Source of the DNA: CAZFQD01 sp964520885
GTDB lineage: Bacteria > Bacillota > Clostridia > Oscillospirales > SIG519
Direction of reading: 5' to 3'
Length of the DNA stretch: 12,554 nt
Assembly: GCA_964520885.1 (NCBI GenBank)
Contig: CAZFQD010000062.1
Location: 1-12,554, forward strand
Positions 5,504-12,554 of this stretch are shown here, piece by piece (within the stretch, counting starts at the first letter, position 1; each line of letters opens with the position of its first letter). The position numbers were made by a program, and so were the translations under genes. The notes beneath the pieces were generated by a model. That model saw only the letters and a list, made by a program, of their open reading frames with translations, did not search any database and had not been told where the DNA came from.

Positions 5504-7717
5504 ATGGACAATAATAGCGTTGAAACCATTTGCGGAATAATTGAACATATAAAATATCAAAATGAAGAAAATGGATATACAGTTTGCATTATTGAAGGTA
5601 ATAACCAAAGCATAACAGTTGTTGGAAATTTACCCTTTGTTTGTGTTGGTGAGGAAATAAAGGTAAGAGGAAATTGGACATTGCATATTAATTATGGGAG
5701 ACAATTTGTGGCTGTATCTTGTGAAAAACATTTGCCTGTTAGCGAAACCGCAATTTTACGATATTTGTCAAGTGGTGCAGTTAAAGGAATAGGAAGAGTT
5801 ACGGCGGTTAGAATAGTTGATTTGTTTGGGGAAAAAACCTTGCAAATTATTGAAAACGAACCTGAAAAACTTGCTGTTTTAAGAGGAATTACAATAAATA
5901 AAGCTAAGAAAATATCAGAACATTATAAAGAGCAATTTGGAATTCGTGCTCTTTTATTATTTTTTCAACAATATGGTATAACTCCCTCTTTGGCAATAAA
6001 AATTTGGAAAAGATGGGGCAGTAAAGCGGTTGACATAATAAAGGACAACCCCTATTTGTTATGCGATGAAATTTATGGAATTGGTTTTTTAAAAAGCGAT
6101 GAAATCGCACAACTTATGAATATTCCAGCAGATTCACCTTATAGGTTAAGTTCGGGATTAAAATATGTTTTAAAGCACAATTTATCAAATGGGCATACAT
6201 TTTTGCCAAGCCAAAAGTTAATTGAAACGGCTGCGGGAATATTAGATTGCGAAATTTCAACATTAGAGGATGTTTTACAAAAGCAAATTGAATTAACTGA
6301 ACTTTATAATGTAAAGGACTTAAATGGAATAGATGCAATTTATTTAGCAAATTATTTTAAAGCTGAAAACTATGTTTCTTATAGATTATGCACAATGAAT
6401 AGTATAAATAAAAATGAAATTAAGAATGTGCAAAAAAATATTTTAGAAATTGAAAAAGCTAACGGAATAAAATATGCTACCAAGCAAAGAGAGGCTATTG
6501 AACAGAGTTTAAAAACTCAGATAATGGTATTAACCGGTGGGCCTGGAACAGGTAAAACAACCACATTAAAAGGAATGATTGCACTCTATGAAAAATTAAA
6601 TTTAAAAGTTGCATTAGCCGCTCCAACAGGCAGAGCCGCAAAACGAATGGAGGAACTAACGGGCAAAGAGGCAAAAACAGTTCATAGGCTATTAGAAATG
6701 AGCTATAATGAGGAGCATTTTCATAAATTTGAAAGAAATGAAAGCAACCCACTCGAATATGATGTAATAATAATAGATGAAATATCAATGGTTGACATAA
6801 TGTTAATGGAAGCTTTATTAAGAGCCACTCCAGCTAATTGTAAATTAATATTAGTAGGTGATGCAAATCAACTTCCTCCAGTTGGTGCCGGGAATGTTCT
6901 AAAAGACATTGTTAATAGTGATATTATTTTAGTTGTGCGATTAGATGAAATATTTAGACAAGCACAAAAAAGTCTTATAGTTTTGAATGCTCATAAAATC
7001 ATTAAAGGAGAAAAACCAGATTTATTTGATAAAGAAAATGACTTTTTCTTTATATCTAAGAATAGTAGCCAAGAGGTATTGCAAACGGTAGAACAGTTAT
7101 GCACAACAAGGCTTCCAACAACATATAATTACTCTCCCCTGTGGGATATTCAAGTAATTTCTCCTACTCGCAAGGCCTCAACTGGCACTGCGGTTTTGAA
7201 TGAACGATTAAGAGAGGCAATTAATCCATCATCAAAAGATAAAAAAGAGATTAAAAATAGGGATATAGTTTTTCGTGAGGGCGATAAGGTTATGCAAATT
7301 CGCAATAATTACGATTTGGTATGGACAAAGGAAAAAAGCGAAAACGGAACGGGTATTTTTAATGGAGATATTGGAATAATTAAGGTAATTGACTCAGAGT
7401 TTGAAACTATGACAGTTAGTTTTGAAGACAAAACTGCCACTTATGATTTTTCTATGCTTGATGAATTAGAGCCGGCTTTCGCTATTACAGTTCATAAAAG
7501 TCAAGGTAGTGAGTTCAACGCTATAATATTACCTTTATTTGATGGGCCTTCAATGTTGTTTTACAGGAGTTTATTTTATACTGCTGTTACAAGGGCTAAG
7601 CAAATGTTAATAATTGTAGGTAGTGAGGAAAAAGTTATGCAAATGGTTAGAAATAATAAATCGTCAGGTAGATATTCGGGGTTAAGACACTTTTTACAAG
7701 TAACAAGTAACAAGTAA
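5504..7717 (+). CDS. recD2: RecD2-type ATP-dependent DNA helicase
   Basis: This 737-residue superfamily 1 helicase has the RecD2 layout: an N-terminal OB-like region (about 1-80), helix-hairpin-helix repeats (AVKGIGRVTAVRIV at 92-105, and later ones to about 200), then the motor. Motifs are complete: Q328 in TKQREAI, Walker A GGPGTGKT (345-352), motif Ia LAAPTGRAAKR, Walker B IIIDEISMVD (422-431), motif III VGDANQLPPVGAG (451-463), motif IV with R485, motif V AITVHKSQGSEF (660-671) and motif VI YTAVTRAKQ (692-700). RecD2 proteins are 5'-3' helicases that act in DNA repair without RecBC. The start follows GAGGA. The last residues (QVTSNK) and the stop are encoded by the heptamer array, so the natural C-terminus near SGRYSGLRHFL has been extended by a few residues. 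Confidence 0.95.
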   Translation: MDNNSVETICGIIEHIKYQNEENGYTVCIIEGNNQSITVVGNLPFVCVGEEIKVRGNWTLHINYGRQFVAVSCEKHLPVSETAILRYLSSGAVKGIGRVTAVRIVDLFGEKTLQIIENEPEKLAVLRGITINKAKKISEHYKEQFGIRALLLFFQQYGITPSLAIKIWKRWGSKAVDIIKDNPYLLCDEIYGIGFLKSDEIAQLMNIPADSPYRLSSGLKYVLKHNLSNGHTFLPSQKLIETAAGILDCEISTLEDVLQKQIELTELYNVKDLNGIDAIYLANYFKAENYVSYRLCTMNSINKNEIKNVQKNILEIEKANGIKYATKQREAIEQSLKTQIMVLTGGPGTGKTTTLKGMIALYEKLNLKVALAAPTGRAAKRMEELTGKEAKTVHRLLEMSYNEEHFHKFERNESNPLEYDVIIIDEISMVDIMLMEALLRATPANCKLILVGDANQLPPVGAGNVLKDIVNSDIILVVRLDEIFRQAQKSLIVLNAHKIIKGEKPDLFDKENDFFFISKNSSQEVLQTVEQLCTTRLPTTYNYSPLWDIQVISPTRKASTGTAVLNERLREAINPSSKDKKEIKNRDIVFREGDKVMQIRNNYDLVWTKEKSENGTGIFNGDIGIIKVIDSEFETMTVSFEDKTATYDFSMLDELEPAFAITVHKSQGSEFNAIILPLFDGPSMLFYRSLFYTAVTRAKQMLIIVGSEEKVMQMVRNNKSSGRYSGLRHFLQVTSNK

Positions 7718-7904
7718 CAAGTAACAAGTAACAAGTAACAAGTAACAAGTNNNNNNNNNNNNNNNNNNNNNNNNNNNNNNNNNNNNNNNNNNNNNNNNNN
7801 NNNNNNNNNNNNNNNNNNNNNNNNNNNNNNNNNNNNNNNNNNNNNNNNNNTAACAAGTAACAAGTAACAAGTAACAAGTAACAAGTAACAAGTAACAAGT
7901 AACA
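7696..7904. repeat. Heptanucleotide tandem array, unit ACAAGTA
   Basis: About 7.9 exact units lie at 7696-7750 and about 7.7 more at 7851-7904, on both sides of the N gap. The visible copies are identical. At the right end the unit degenerates to ACAATGA and ACAATTA before comF. The true length is unknown because the gap is an arbitrary 100 bases. Each unit carries TAA on the + strand and, since seven is not a multiple of three, all three + frames stop within three units. The - strand has no stop in any frame, which creates a false open frame. Such arrays usually arise by replication slippage and may vary in length between cells. Confidence 0.95.
7751..7850. other. Assembly gap (100 N)
   Basis: Exactly 100 undetermined bases interrupt the heptamer array, the usual placeholder for a gap of unknown size. 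The repeat itself is the likely cause of the failed assembly. Something other than repeat could lie inside. Confidence 0.98.
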
Positions 7905-7924
7905 ATGAACAATTATTGTTCATT
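7904..7924. repeat. Perfect inverted repeat between the array and comF
   Basis: AATGAACAAT and ATTGTTCATT flank a single T: ten pairs, perfect. The left arm grows out of the last degenerate heptamer units. It lies 16 bases before the comF start and contains no T-run after it. As DNA it could be an operator; as RNA the 1-base centre would force a larger loop. Confidence 0.6.
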
Positions 7925-7940
7925 TAAAAGGGGGAGTAAA

Positions 7941-8627
7941 ATGAACATCATAAATATAATACTTAGCTTTATTTTTCCACCACGGTGTGCATTGTGTGGG
8001 AAAATAAAATATTCTTTGATAAATAAAATATGCGAAAAATGTTTAAAGGATTTGCCTTTAACCTATTCTAAGCCTGCATTTCCTATGGGAGAAAAGCACG
8101 ATGGTAGAAATAAGGTATATTTTTATAGTGTTATTTCCCCCTTTTATTATATAGATTGTGTTAGGACAGGTATTTTAGGGCTTAAATTTTACGGCAGAAG
8201 AGAAACCGCCTCTTTTTTGGGGGCTTATATGGCGGATAGTATTTTGAATAATGCTTTTTATAAGGATATAGACTTAATTTTAAGTGTTCCCGCAAGTAGG
8301 CAAAGACAAAACAAAAGAGGCTATAACCAATGCTACTTAATAGCAAAAGAAATAGCCAAAATATTAAATATTGAATTACATAAGAATATTTTAATTAGAA
8401 AAAAGAATGCCTCGCCTCAATCTTTAGCAAAAAATAAAAACGAAAGAAAAAGGAATGTTTTGAATGCTTTTGAAGTTTTAAACAGTCAAGCAATAGAAGG
8501 AAAAAACATTTTATTAGTTGATGATGTTGTTACTACCGGGGCCACCTTAAATGAATGTGCAAAGATATTAAAGAAAAACGGAGCAAATAAAGTTTTGTGC
8601 GTAACTGCCGCTAAGGGAAAAAACTAA
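7941..8627 (+). CDS. comF: ComF-family phosphoribosyltransferase-like protein
   Basis: The 228-residue protein has an N-terminal four-cysteine zinc site (C16-A-L-C19 and C31-E-K-C34) after a short hydrophobic stretch, then a phosphoribosyltransferase fold. The conserved KRGYNQ is at 125-130, and the PRPP loop VDDVVTTGAT at 193-202. ComF proteins are needed for DNA uptake in several bacteria, where they act in the cytosol with the uptake helicase; the exact reaction is not settled. Its nearness to type IV pilus genes fits a competence or DNA-uptake role, though the pilus genes here are transcribed towards it. ATG 7941 is preferred, with GGGGGAG (7930-7936) just ahead; the in-frame ATG 7905 lies within the inverted repeat and has no ribosome binding site. 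Confidence 0.88.
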   Translation: MNIINIILSFIFPPRCALCGKIKYSLINKICEKCLKDLPLTYSKPAFPMGEKHDGRNKVYFYSVISPFYYIDCVRTGILGLKFYGRRETASFLGAYMADSILNNAFYKDIDLILSVPASRQRQNKRGYNQCYLIAKEIAKILNIELHKNILIRKKNASPQSLAKNKNERKRNVLNAFEVLNSQAIEGKNILLVDDVVTTGATLNECAKILKKNGANKVLCVTAAKGKN

Positions 8628-8639
8628 AGAAAAATTAAA

Positions 8640-8667
8640 ATATGGGAACGAAAATTCGTTCCCATAT
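8640..8667. terminator. Bidirectional terminator between convergent comF and pilT
   Basis: ATATGGGAACGAA (8640-8652) and its perfect inverted copy TTCGTTCCCATAT (8655-8667) form a 13-pair stem with GGGAACG near its middle. On the - strand it is followed by a T-rich run (ATTTTAATTTTTCTTT); on the + strand by a weaker TAATTATTTAT. It lies 12 bases after comF and 36 bases beyond the pilT stop, so it probably ends both transcripts. Confidence 0.85.
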
Positions 8668-8703
8668 AATTATTTATACACTAAAATTAAGATGCACTAT
8701 GTA

Positions 8704-9765
8704 TTAAACTAAATATCTCTTCATCATTTCTGAATCACTACAATGTAGCATAGCATCTTGAAGGGTAATTTTTCTATGTTTAACTAATTGACTTAATGAA
8801 TAGTCCATAGTAACCATACCTTGTGCTAAAGCAGTTTGCATCATTGAAGGAATTTGATGTGTTTTCCCCTCTCTAATTACATTTCTAATAGCATCTGTAA
8901 ATAAAAGTATTTCAAAGGCGGCTGCTCTGCCCTTAGAACCCATAACTCTAAGCAATTGCTGACAAATAACACCTTGTAAAACTCCCGCCAATTGCACCTT
9001 AATTTGTTGTTGTTGATAACTTGGAAACATATCAATAATTCTATCAACTGTTTGTGCGGCATTAACAGTATGTAAAGTGGAAAGCACTAAATGTCCTGTT
9101 TCTGCGGCAGAAACAGCAATAGAAACTGTTTCTAAATCACGCATTTCTCCAACCAACAGGACATCAGGGTCTTCACGCAAGGCGGCTCTTAAACCAGTTG
9201 CGAAACTGAAACTATCCTCGCCTACTTCTCTTTGATTAACTATACAACGATTATGTCGGTGCAAATATTCAATAGGGTCTTCTAAGGTTAAAATATGACC
9301 TCTTTTATTATTGTTAATATAGTCTATCATTGATGCTAAAGTAGTTGATTTACCACTGCCAGTAGGACCGGTAACTAAAATAAGTCCCCTTGGCTTTAAT
9401 GCAAGCTCTTTAAATACTGATGGAAGCCCCAATTCATCAATTGTTGGAATTTTTTGAGCAAGTACTCTTAGCACTGCACAATGAGAGCCTCTTTGCCTAA
9501 AAACATTTGCACGAAATCGAGCAAAACCGGGAATAGCATAGGAAAAATCCATTTCCCCCGCTTCCTCAAACTTTTTTAACTTTTCTGAGGTTAATAATGA
9601 ATAACATATTTGTTTTGTGTCATCTGGGGATAATTTTTCATAGCCCTCCAAAGGAACGATGTTTCCATCAATTCTAATCATTGGGGGTAAGCCAACACTA
9701 ATGTGAATGTCTGAGCTTTTTGCTTCAACTGCTTTTCTAAGTATAGTTTCAAGATTATCAATCAT
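8704..9765 (-). CDS. pilT: Type IV pilus retraction ATPase PilT
   Basis: The 353-residue length is normal for PilT. The N-terminal domain has SSDIHISVGLPP; the motor has Walker A GPTGSGKST (133-141), the Asp box LTLEDPIEYLH, Walker B DPDVLLVGEMRD (199-210) and the His box GHLVLSTLHT (224-233). The C-terminal AIRNVIREGK (292-301) matches the AIRNLIRE motif needed for retraction in PilT and separates it from PilB. It is a cytosolic hexamer at the pilus base that powers pilin disassembly and twitching or DNA uptake. AGGAG (- strand, 9774-9778) lies eight bases before the ATG. It follows pilB with a 97-base space and no clear promoter or terminator in it, so the pair is probably cotranscribed. 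Confidence 0.96.
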   Translation of the reverse strand: MIDNLETILRKAVEAKSSDIHISVGLPPMIRIDGNIVPLEGYEKLSPDDTKQICYSLLTSEKLKKFEEAGEMDFSYAIPGFARFRANVFRQRGSHCAVLRVLAQKIPTIDELGLPSVFKELALKPRGLILVTGPTGSGKSTTLASMIDYINNNKRGHILTLEDPIEYLHRHNRCIVNQREVGEDSFSFATGLRAALREDPDVLLVGEMRDLETVSIAVSAAETGHLVLSTLHTVNAAQTVDRIIDMFPSYQQQQIKVQLAGVLQGVICQQLLRVMGSKGRAAAFEILLFTDAIRNVIREGKTHQIPSMMQTALAQGMVTMDYSLSQLVKHRKITLQDAMLHCSDSEMMKRYLV

Positions 9766-9862
9766 ACACTCAACTCCTAAAAAAATATAAAATAAATTTT
9801 CAATAATATTTTTGAAATTACCATTTGCTTGATACTTAGTTTTAATTGTAAATTGTTAAATT

Positions 9863-11548
9863 TTACTCTGAGGTATAAGCAACTTTAATTAATTCGCTTA
9901 CTGTGGTAATGCCTTTCATAACAAGTTCTATACAACTTTCTTTTATGGTTTTTGTTCCAAAGTGATATGCCATTTGCCTAATTTCTTCGGTTGTAGCATT
10001 GTGGTCAATTAGTTCTCTTAATTCTTTATTCATAACTAATATTTCGTGAATTGCAATTCTCCCTTTATAACCTGTGTTATTACAATTGACACAGCCTTTT
10101 CCTTTATATATTTCAGTAGGCTCGCTTAAACCCAACATTTTCATTTCCATACTATCCGGAGTGTATGTAGTTTTGCATTTTGGACAAATTCTCCTAACCA
10201 ATCTTTGAGCCACAACTCCAACCAGAGCGGCAGAAACAAGAAAAGGTTCAATACCCATATCAAGCAATCTTGAAACAGTAGAAGCAGAGTCGTTTGTATG
10301 AATGGTGGACAACACCAAATGTCCAGTAATAGAAGCTCTAACTGCAATTTCAGCAGTTTCTCCATCACGAATTTCTCCAACCATTATTACATCAGGGTCT
10401 TGCCTTAATATTGACCTAAGTCCTACGGCAAAGGAAAGCCCTGCTTTAGGATTAATTTGAACTTGATTTATGCCAGGCAAACGATATTCAACAGGGTCTT
10501 CAACTGTAATGACATTCAAATTGGGTCTGTTAATTTCCGATAAAATAGTGTATAGTGTAGTTGATTTACCACTACCAGTAGGTCCAGAAACAAGGATAAT
10601 TCCATTTGGGTTTTTCAATATTTCATCAAAAAGCTGTGAATTTTTATCAGTAAAGCCCAACTCTTTTCTTTGAAGAGCCACACCTTTACCTCCCAAAATT
10701 CTAATAACAAACTTTTCGCCAGTTACAGTAGGTAAAACTGAAAGTCTAAGGTCAACAGTAGTATTATTATAAGTGGTTTGAACTCTACCATCTTGTGGAA
10801 TTCGTTTTTCTGCAATGTCCATATCTCCCAATATCTTAAGTCTTGTAACCATTGCGGAATGGGCAGATTTTGTAATGTTAAGTTGTTCAAATAGTTCGCC
10901 GTCAATTCTAAATCTAATGCGGACTATATTTTCCATAGGTTCAATATGTATATCACTTGCCCTTGAATGAATAGCTTGATCAATAATTAAATTTACTAAT
11001 TTTACAACAGGAGCATTGTCAACATTTTCGTTAATTTCCTCGCTTAACAGTTCAACATCTTCAAGGGTATATTCTTTGTTTAAGTTTTCAACCGCTTCAT
11101 CTGTTTGAGTTTGTTCATAAAATCTAACAATAACATTTTTAATATCAGTTTGAGTTGCTAAAACGGGTTTTACATCAAGTTTAGTTTGAAATTTTACCTC
11201 GTCTAACGCATCAAAATTCATAGGGTCAGAAGTTGCAACAGTTAATGTCTTGCCCTCCCTAATAATTGGGATTAGAGTATATTTTTTTGCTGTTTCATGG
11301 GAAATATAATCACCCATATCATCAGAAATATCTATAGTAGATAAATCATAATAAGGAATTCTAAATCTATATTCTAATGCCTTCATTAATTGCTTTTCAT
11401 TAATGTAGCCTAAGTTAAGTAATATATCCCCTATTGGCTTGCCACCACCAGAGTCAAGCTGTAATTTTAATGCCTCTTCAAGCTGATTTCGTTTTAATAC
11501 ATCTATTTCAACTAATAACTCTCCAAGTGGCATATTGCTTGTAATCAT
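9863..11548 (-). CDS. pilB: Type IV pilus assembly ATPase PilB (GspE family)
   Basis: This 561-residue protein has an N-terminal MshEN-like domain (about 6-150), the N2 domain with ASDIHIEP (198-204 region), and the motor: Walker A GPTGSGKST (322-330), Asp box ITVEDPVEYR (347-356), Walker B DPDVIMVGEIRD (384-395), and His box GHLVLSTIHTND (409-420). The four zinc cysteines typical of PilB are C455, C458, C486 and C489. It drives pilin polymerisation as a cytosolic hexamer. In some family members MshEN binds c-di-GMP; here the two tandem motifs are recognisable (LGELLVEIDVLKRNQLEEAL; IGDILLNLGYINEKQLMKAL), but the first has D16 in place of the glycine and P7 in place of the arginine. The start has GAGAGGA 12 bases upstream, a long spacing. 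Confidence 0.96.
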   Translation of the reverse strand: MITSNMPLGELLVEIDVLKRNQLEEALKLQLDSGGGKPIGDILLNLGYINEKQLMKALEYRFRIPYYDLSTIDISDDMGDYISHETAKKYTLIPIIREGKTLTVATSDPMNFDALDEVKFQTKLDVKPVLATQTDIKNVIVRFYEQTQTDEAVENLNKEYTLEDVELLSEEINENVDNAPVVKLVNLIIDQAIHSRASDIHIEPMENIVRIRFRIDGELFEQLNITKSAHSAMVTRLKILGDMDIAEKRIPQDGRVQTTYNNTTVDLRLSVLPTVTGEKFVIRILGGKGVALQRKELGFTDKNSQLFDEILKNPNGIILVSGPTGSGKSTTLYTILSEINRPNLNVITVEDPVEYRLPGINQVQINPKAGLSFAVGLRSILRQDPDVIMVGEIRDGETAEIAVRASITGHLVLSTIHTNDSASTVSRLLDMGIEPFLVSAALVGVVAQRLVRRICPKCKTTYTPDSMEMKMLGLSEPTEIYKGKGCVNCNNTGYKGRIAIHEILVMNKELRELIDHNATTEEIRQMAYHFGTKTIKESCIELVMKGITTVSELIKVAYTSE

Positions 11549-11563
11549 ATTATTTAACAGTCC

Positions 11564-11576
11564 TCTCTTTTAGAGA
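11564..11576 (-). promoter_or_regulatory. Small hairpin covering the pilB ribosome binding site
   Basis: On the - strand TCTCT and AGAGA pair around AAA, and the right arm is part of the pilB Shine-Dalgarno site (GAGAGGA, 11561-11567). A five-pair stem is weak; a role in translation is only a possibility. Confidence 0.25.
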
Positions 11577-11628
11577 ATTAAAAAACAATTGGTTTATGTA
11601 AATTTCTCATATTATGCCATTTATAAAT

Positions 11629-11657
11629 ATTTTATCACATTTTTATTATATAAACAA
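11629..11657 (-). promoter_or_regulatory. Candidate promoter for pilB-pilT
   Basis: Read on the - strand: TTGTTT (11652-11657), a 17-base spacer, and TAAAAT (11629-11634) preceded by TGA, an extended -10. It would give a leader of about 75 bases before pilB. Confidence 0.5.
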
Positions 11658-11678
11658 CAAAAATATTTGCAATATAGA

Positions 11679-11706
11679 TTGAAAATTGGTTTTTTTTATA
11701 TATAAT
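11679..11706 (+). promoter_or_regulatory. Candidate promoter for the prepilin peptidase gene
   Basis: TTGAAA (11679-11684), a 16-base spacer and a perfect TATAAT (11701-11706). It lies back to back with the pilB promoter, so the two pilus transcripts diverge from a shared region of about 190 bases that could hold a common control site. Confidence 0.6.
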
Positions 11707-11735
11707 TAATATAGAGGTTAGGGAGGGATGCAATT

Positions 11736-12488
11736 TTGGAAATTATTTTATACACTTATGTTATTCTTTTTGGATTTATTATAGGAAGCTTTTTAAATGT
11801 GGTAATTTATAGAATCCCACTTAAATTGTCGGTAGTAAAAGGGTATTCATTTTGTCCTAAATGTAATAAAAGGCTTACTATTTTAGATTTAGTTCCTTTA
11901 TTTAGTTATATTTTCTTGTTGGGGAAATGCAGATATTGCAAGGAAAAAATTAGTTTTAGATACCCTTTGGTTGAAACATTAAACGCATTATTTTATCTGC
12001 TTATATATCTTGCCTATGGCTTTTCGGTTGAAACTTTAATTTATTTTATTGTTAGTTCTTGCCTTGTTTCGCTTTCCTTTATTGATATAGATAAAAAAAT
12101 TATTCCAGATAGATTTCAAATAATAATTGGCATTTGTGCAATTATATTATTAATATTTTCAAATAACATTTCCCCACTTGATAGGGTAATTGGTTTGTTT
12201 ATTATTAGTGTTCCTTTTCTAATCATTGCATTGTTTGGTGGTATGGGAGAGGGAGATGTTAAATTGTTTGCAGTTTGTGGTTTTCTAATAGGTTGGAAAT
12301 TGATATTACTTTCTATGCTTATCTCATCAATAGTTGCCGCCATTGTTGGTATATATTTAATGATTGTTAAAAAAGCAGATAAAAAATCCGAAATTCCTTT
12401 TGGACCTTATATTGCTTTAGCAGTATTGGTTAGTATTTTGTTTGGAGAAAATATTATAAACGCATATTTGTCGTTAATTTTCAAATAA
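11736..12488 (+). CDS. pilD: Prepilin peptidase (PilD/ComC-like, A24 aspartic protease)
   Basis: The 250-residue membrane protein cleaves type IV prepilin leaders and, in family members with the N-terminal domain, methylates the new N-terminus. It begins with a hydrophobic helix and GSFLNVVIYRIP. A zinc-type four-cysteine cluster follows (FCPKC at about 39-43 and CRYC at about 65-68), which belongs to the bifunctional form. About six further hydrophobic segments follow. The two catalytic aspartates are in SFIDIDKKIIPD (about 113-124) and GMGEGDVKLF (about 168-177), and the family's closing IPFGPYIALA is present. The start is TTG at 11736: GGGAGGG (11721-11727) lies eight bases before it, while the nearby ATG at 11728 is out of frame. 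It diverges from pilB, whose pilus its activity would serve. Confidence 0.94.
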   Translation: MEIILYTYVILFGFIIGSFLNVVIYRIPLKLSVVKGYSFCPKCNKRLTILDLVPLFSYIFLLGKCRYCKEKISFRYPLVETLNALFYLLIYLAYGFSVETLIYFIVSSCLVSLSFIDIDKKIIPDRFQIIIGICAIILLIFSNNISPLDRVIGLFIISVPFLIIALFGGMGEGDVKLFAVCGFLIGWKLILLSMLISSIVAAIVGIYLMIVKKADKKSEIPFGPYIALAVLVSILFGENIINAYLSLIFK

Positions 12489-12554
12489 TATTGATAATCA
12501 GGTAAGTTGTAAAATAAAATGACCAAGAAATAAAAAAATATGTCCCAGAGTGAA

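Noticed and set aside
7696..7904. Possible CRISPR array
   Set aside because: The units are 7 bases and directly adjoining, with no spacers and no cas genes nearby.
7576..7923. Open frame on the - strand with repeated VTCYLLL residues
   Set aside because: It exists only because the reverse complement of the heptamer has no stop codon; it crosses the N gap and has no start signal.
10470..10673. 67-residue open frame on the + strand inside pilB
   Set aside because: It is antisense to the Walker A region of a clearly conserved ATPase and has no start signal of its own.
12489..12554. Terminator or start of a further gene after the prepilin peptidase
   Set aside because: No stem with a T-run, no ribosome binding site and no open frame of note in these 66 bases.

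Overview
The window is AT-rich DNA with strong Shine-Dalgarno sites (GGAGG-like) ahead of most genes, SigA-like promoters, and a gene set typical of low-GC Bacillota: RecD2 helicase, a ComF-family phosphoribosyltransferase and a Gram-positive type IV pilus module. A Clostridia-like member of Bacillota is my inference, not a proven assignment. A run of exactly 100 N inside a tandem repeat suggests a short-read, possibly metagenomic, scaffold.

Region 1 (1-3078, + strand) looks like a small defence cluster. It holds the C-terminal part of a DNA adenine methyltransferase that starts outside the window. An overlapping gene follows that is probably its type II restriction endonuclease. Next come a complete FRG-domain protein, a short GC-rich hairpin, and a MntA/HepT-type (MNT nucleotidyltransferase plus HEPN RNase) toxin-antitoxin module. 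The HEPN gene is out of frame: its first ~29-32 residues are read in the mntA frame, and the rest lies in the -1 frame after a run of seven A.

Region 2 (3106-8627, + strand) carries housekeeping and signalling genes. These are a membrane-anchored cyclophilin, a PAS-GGDEF-HD-GYP protein that probably makes and breaks down c-di-GMP, the RecD2 helicase, and a ComF-family protein. RecD2 is tightly coupled to the signalling gene. A heptanucleotide array (unit ACAAGTA), broken by the N gap, separates recD2 from comF, and the last codons of recD2 run into it. A perfect inverted repeat lies between the array and comF.

Region 3 (8641-12488) starts with a bidirectional terminator between convergent genes. 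Two type IV pilus ATPases follow on the - strand: the extension motor PilB, with an N-terminal MshEN-like domain, and the retraction motor PilT. Across a divergent promoter region, a prepilin peptidase (PilD-like) is read on the + strand with a TTG start. The c-di-GMP protein and the MshEN-bearing PilB suggest a link between second-messenger level and pilus activity. The pilins and PilC are not in the window. Bases 12489-12554 hold nothing I can recognise.

I found no tRNA, rRNA, CRISPR array, transposase or integrase. The best leads are the split HEPN gene (possible cryptic MNT-HEPN fusion), the restriction enzyme's atypical active site, the GC-rich hairpin and the heptamer array.
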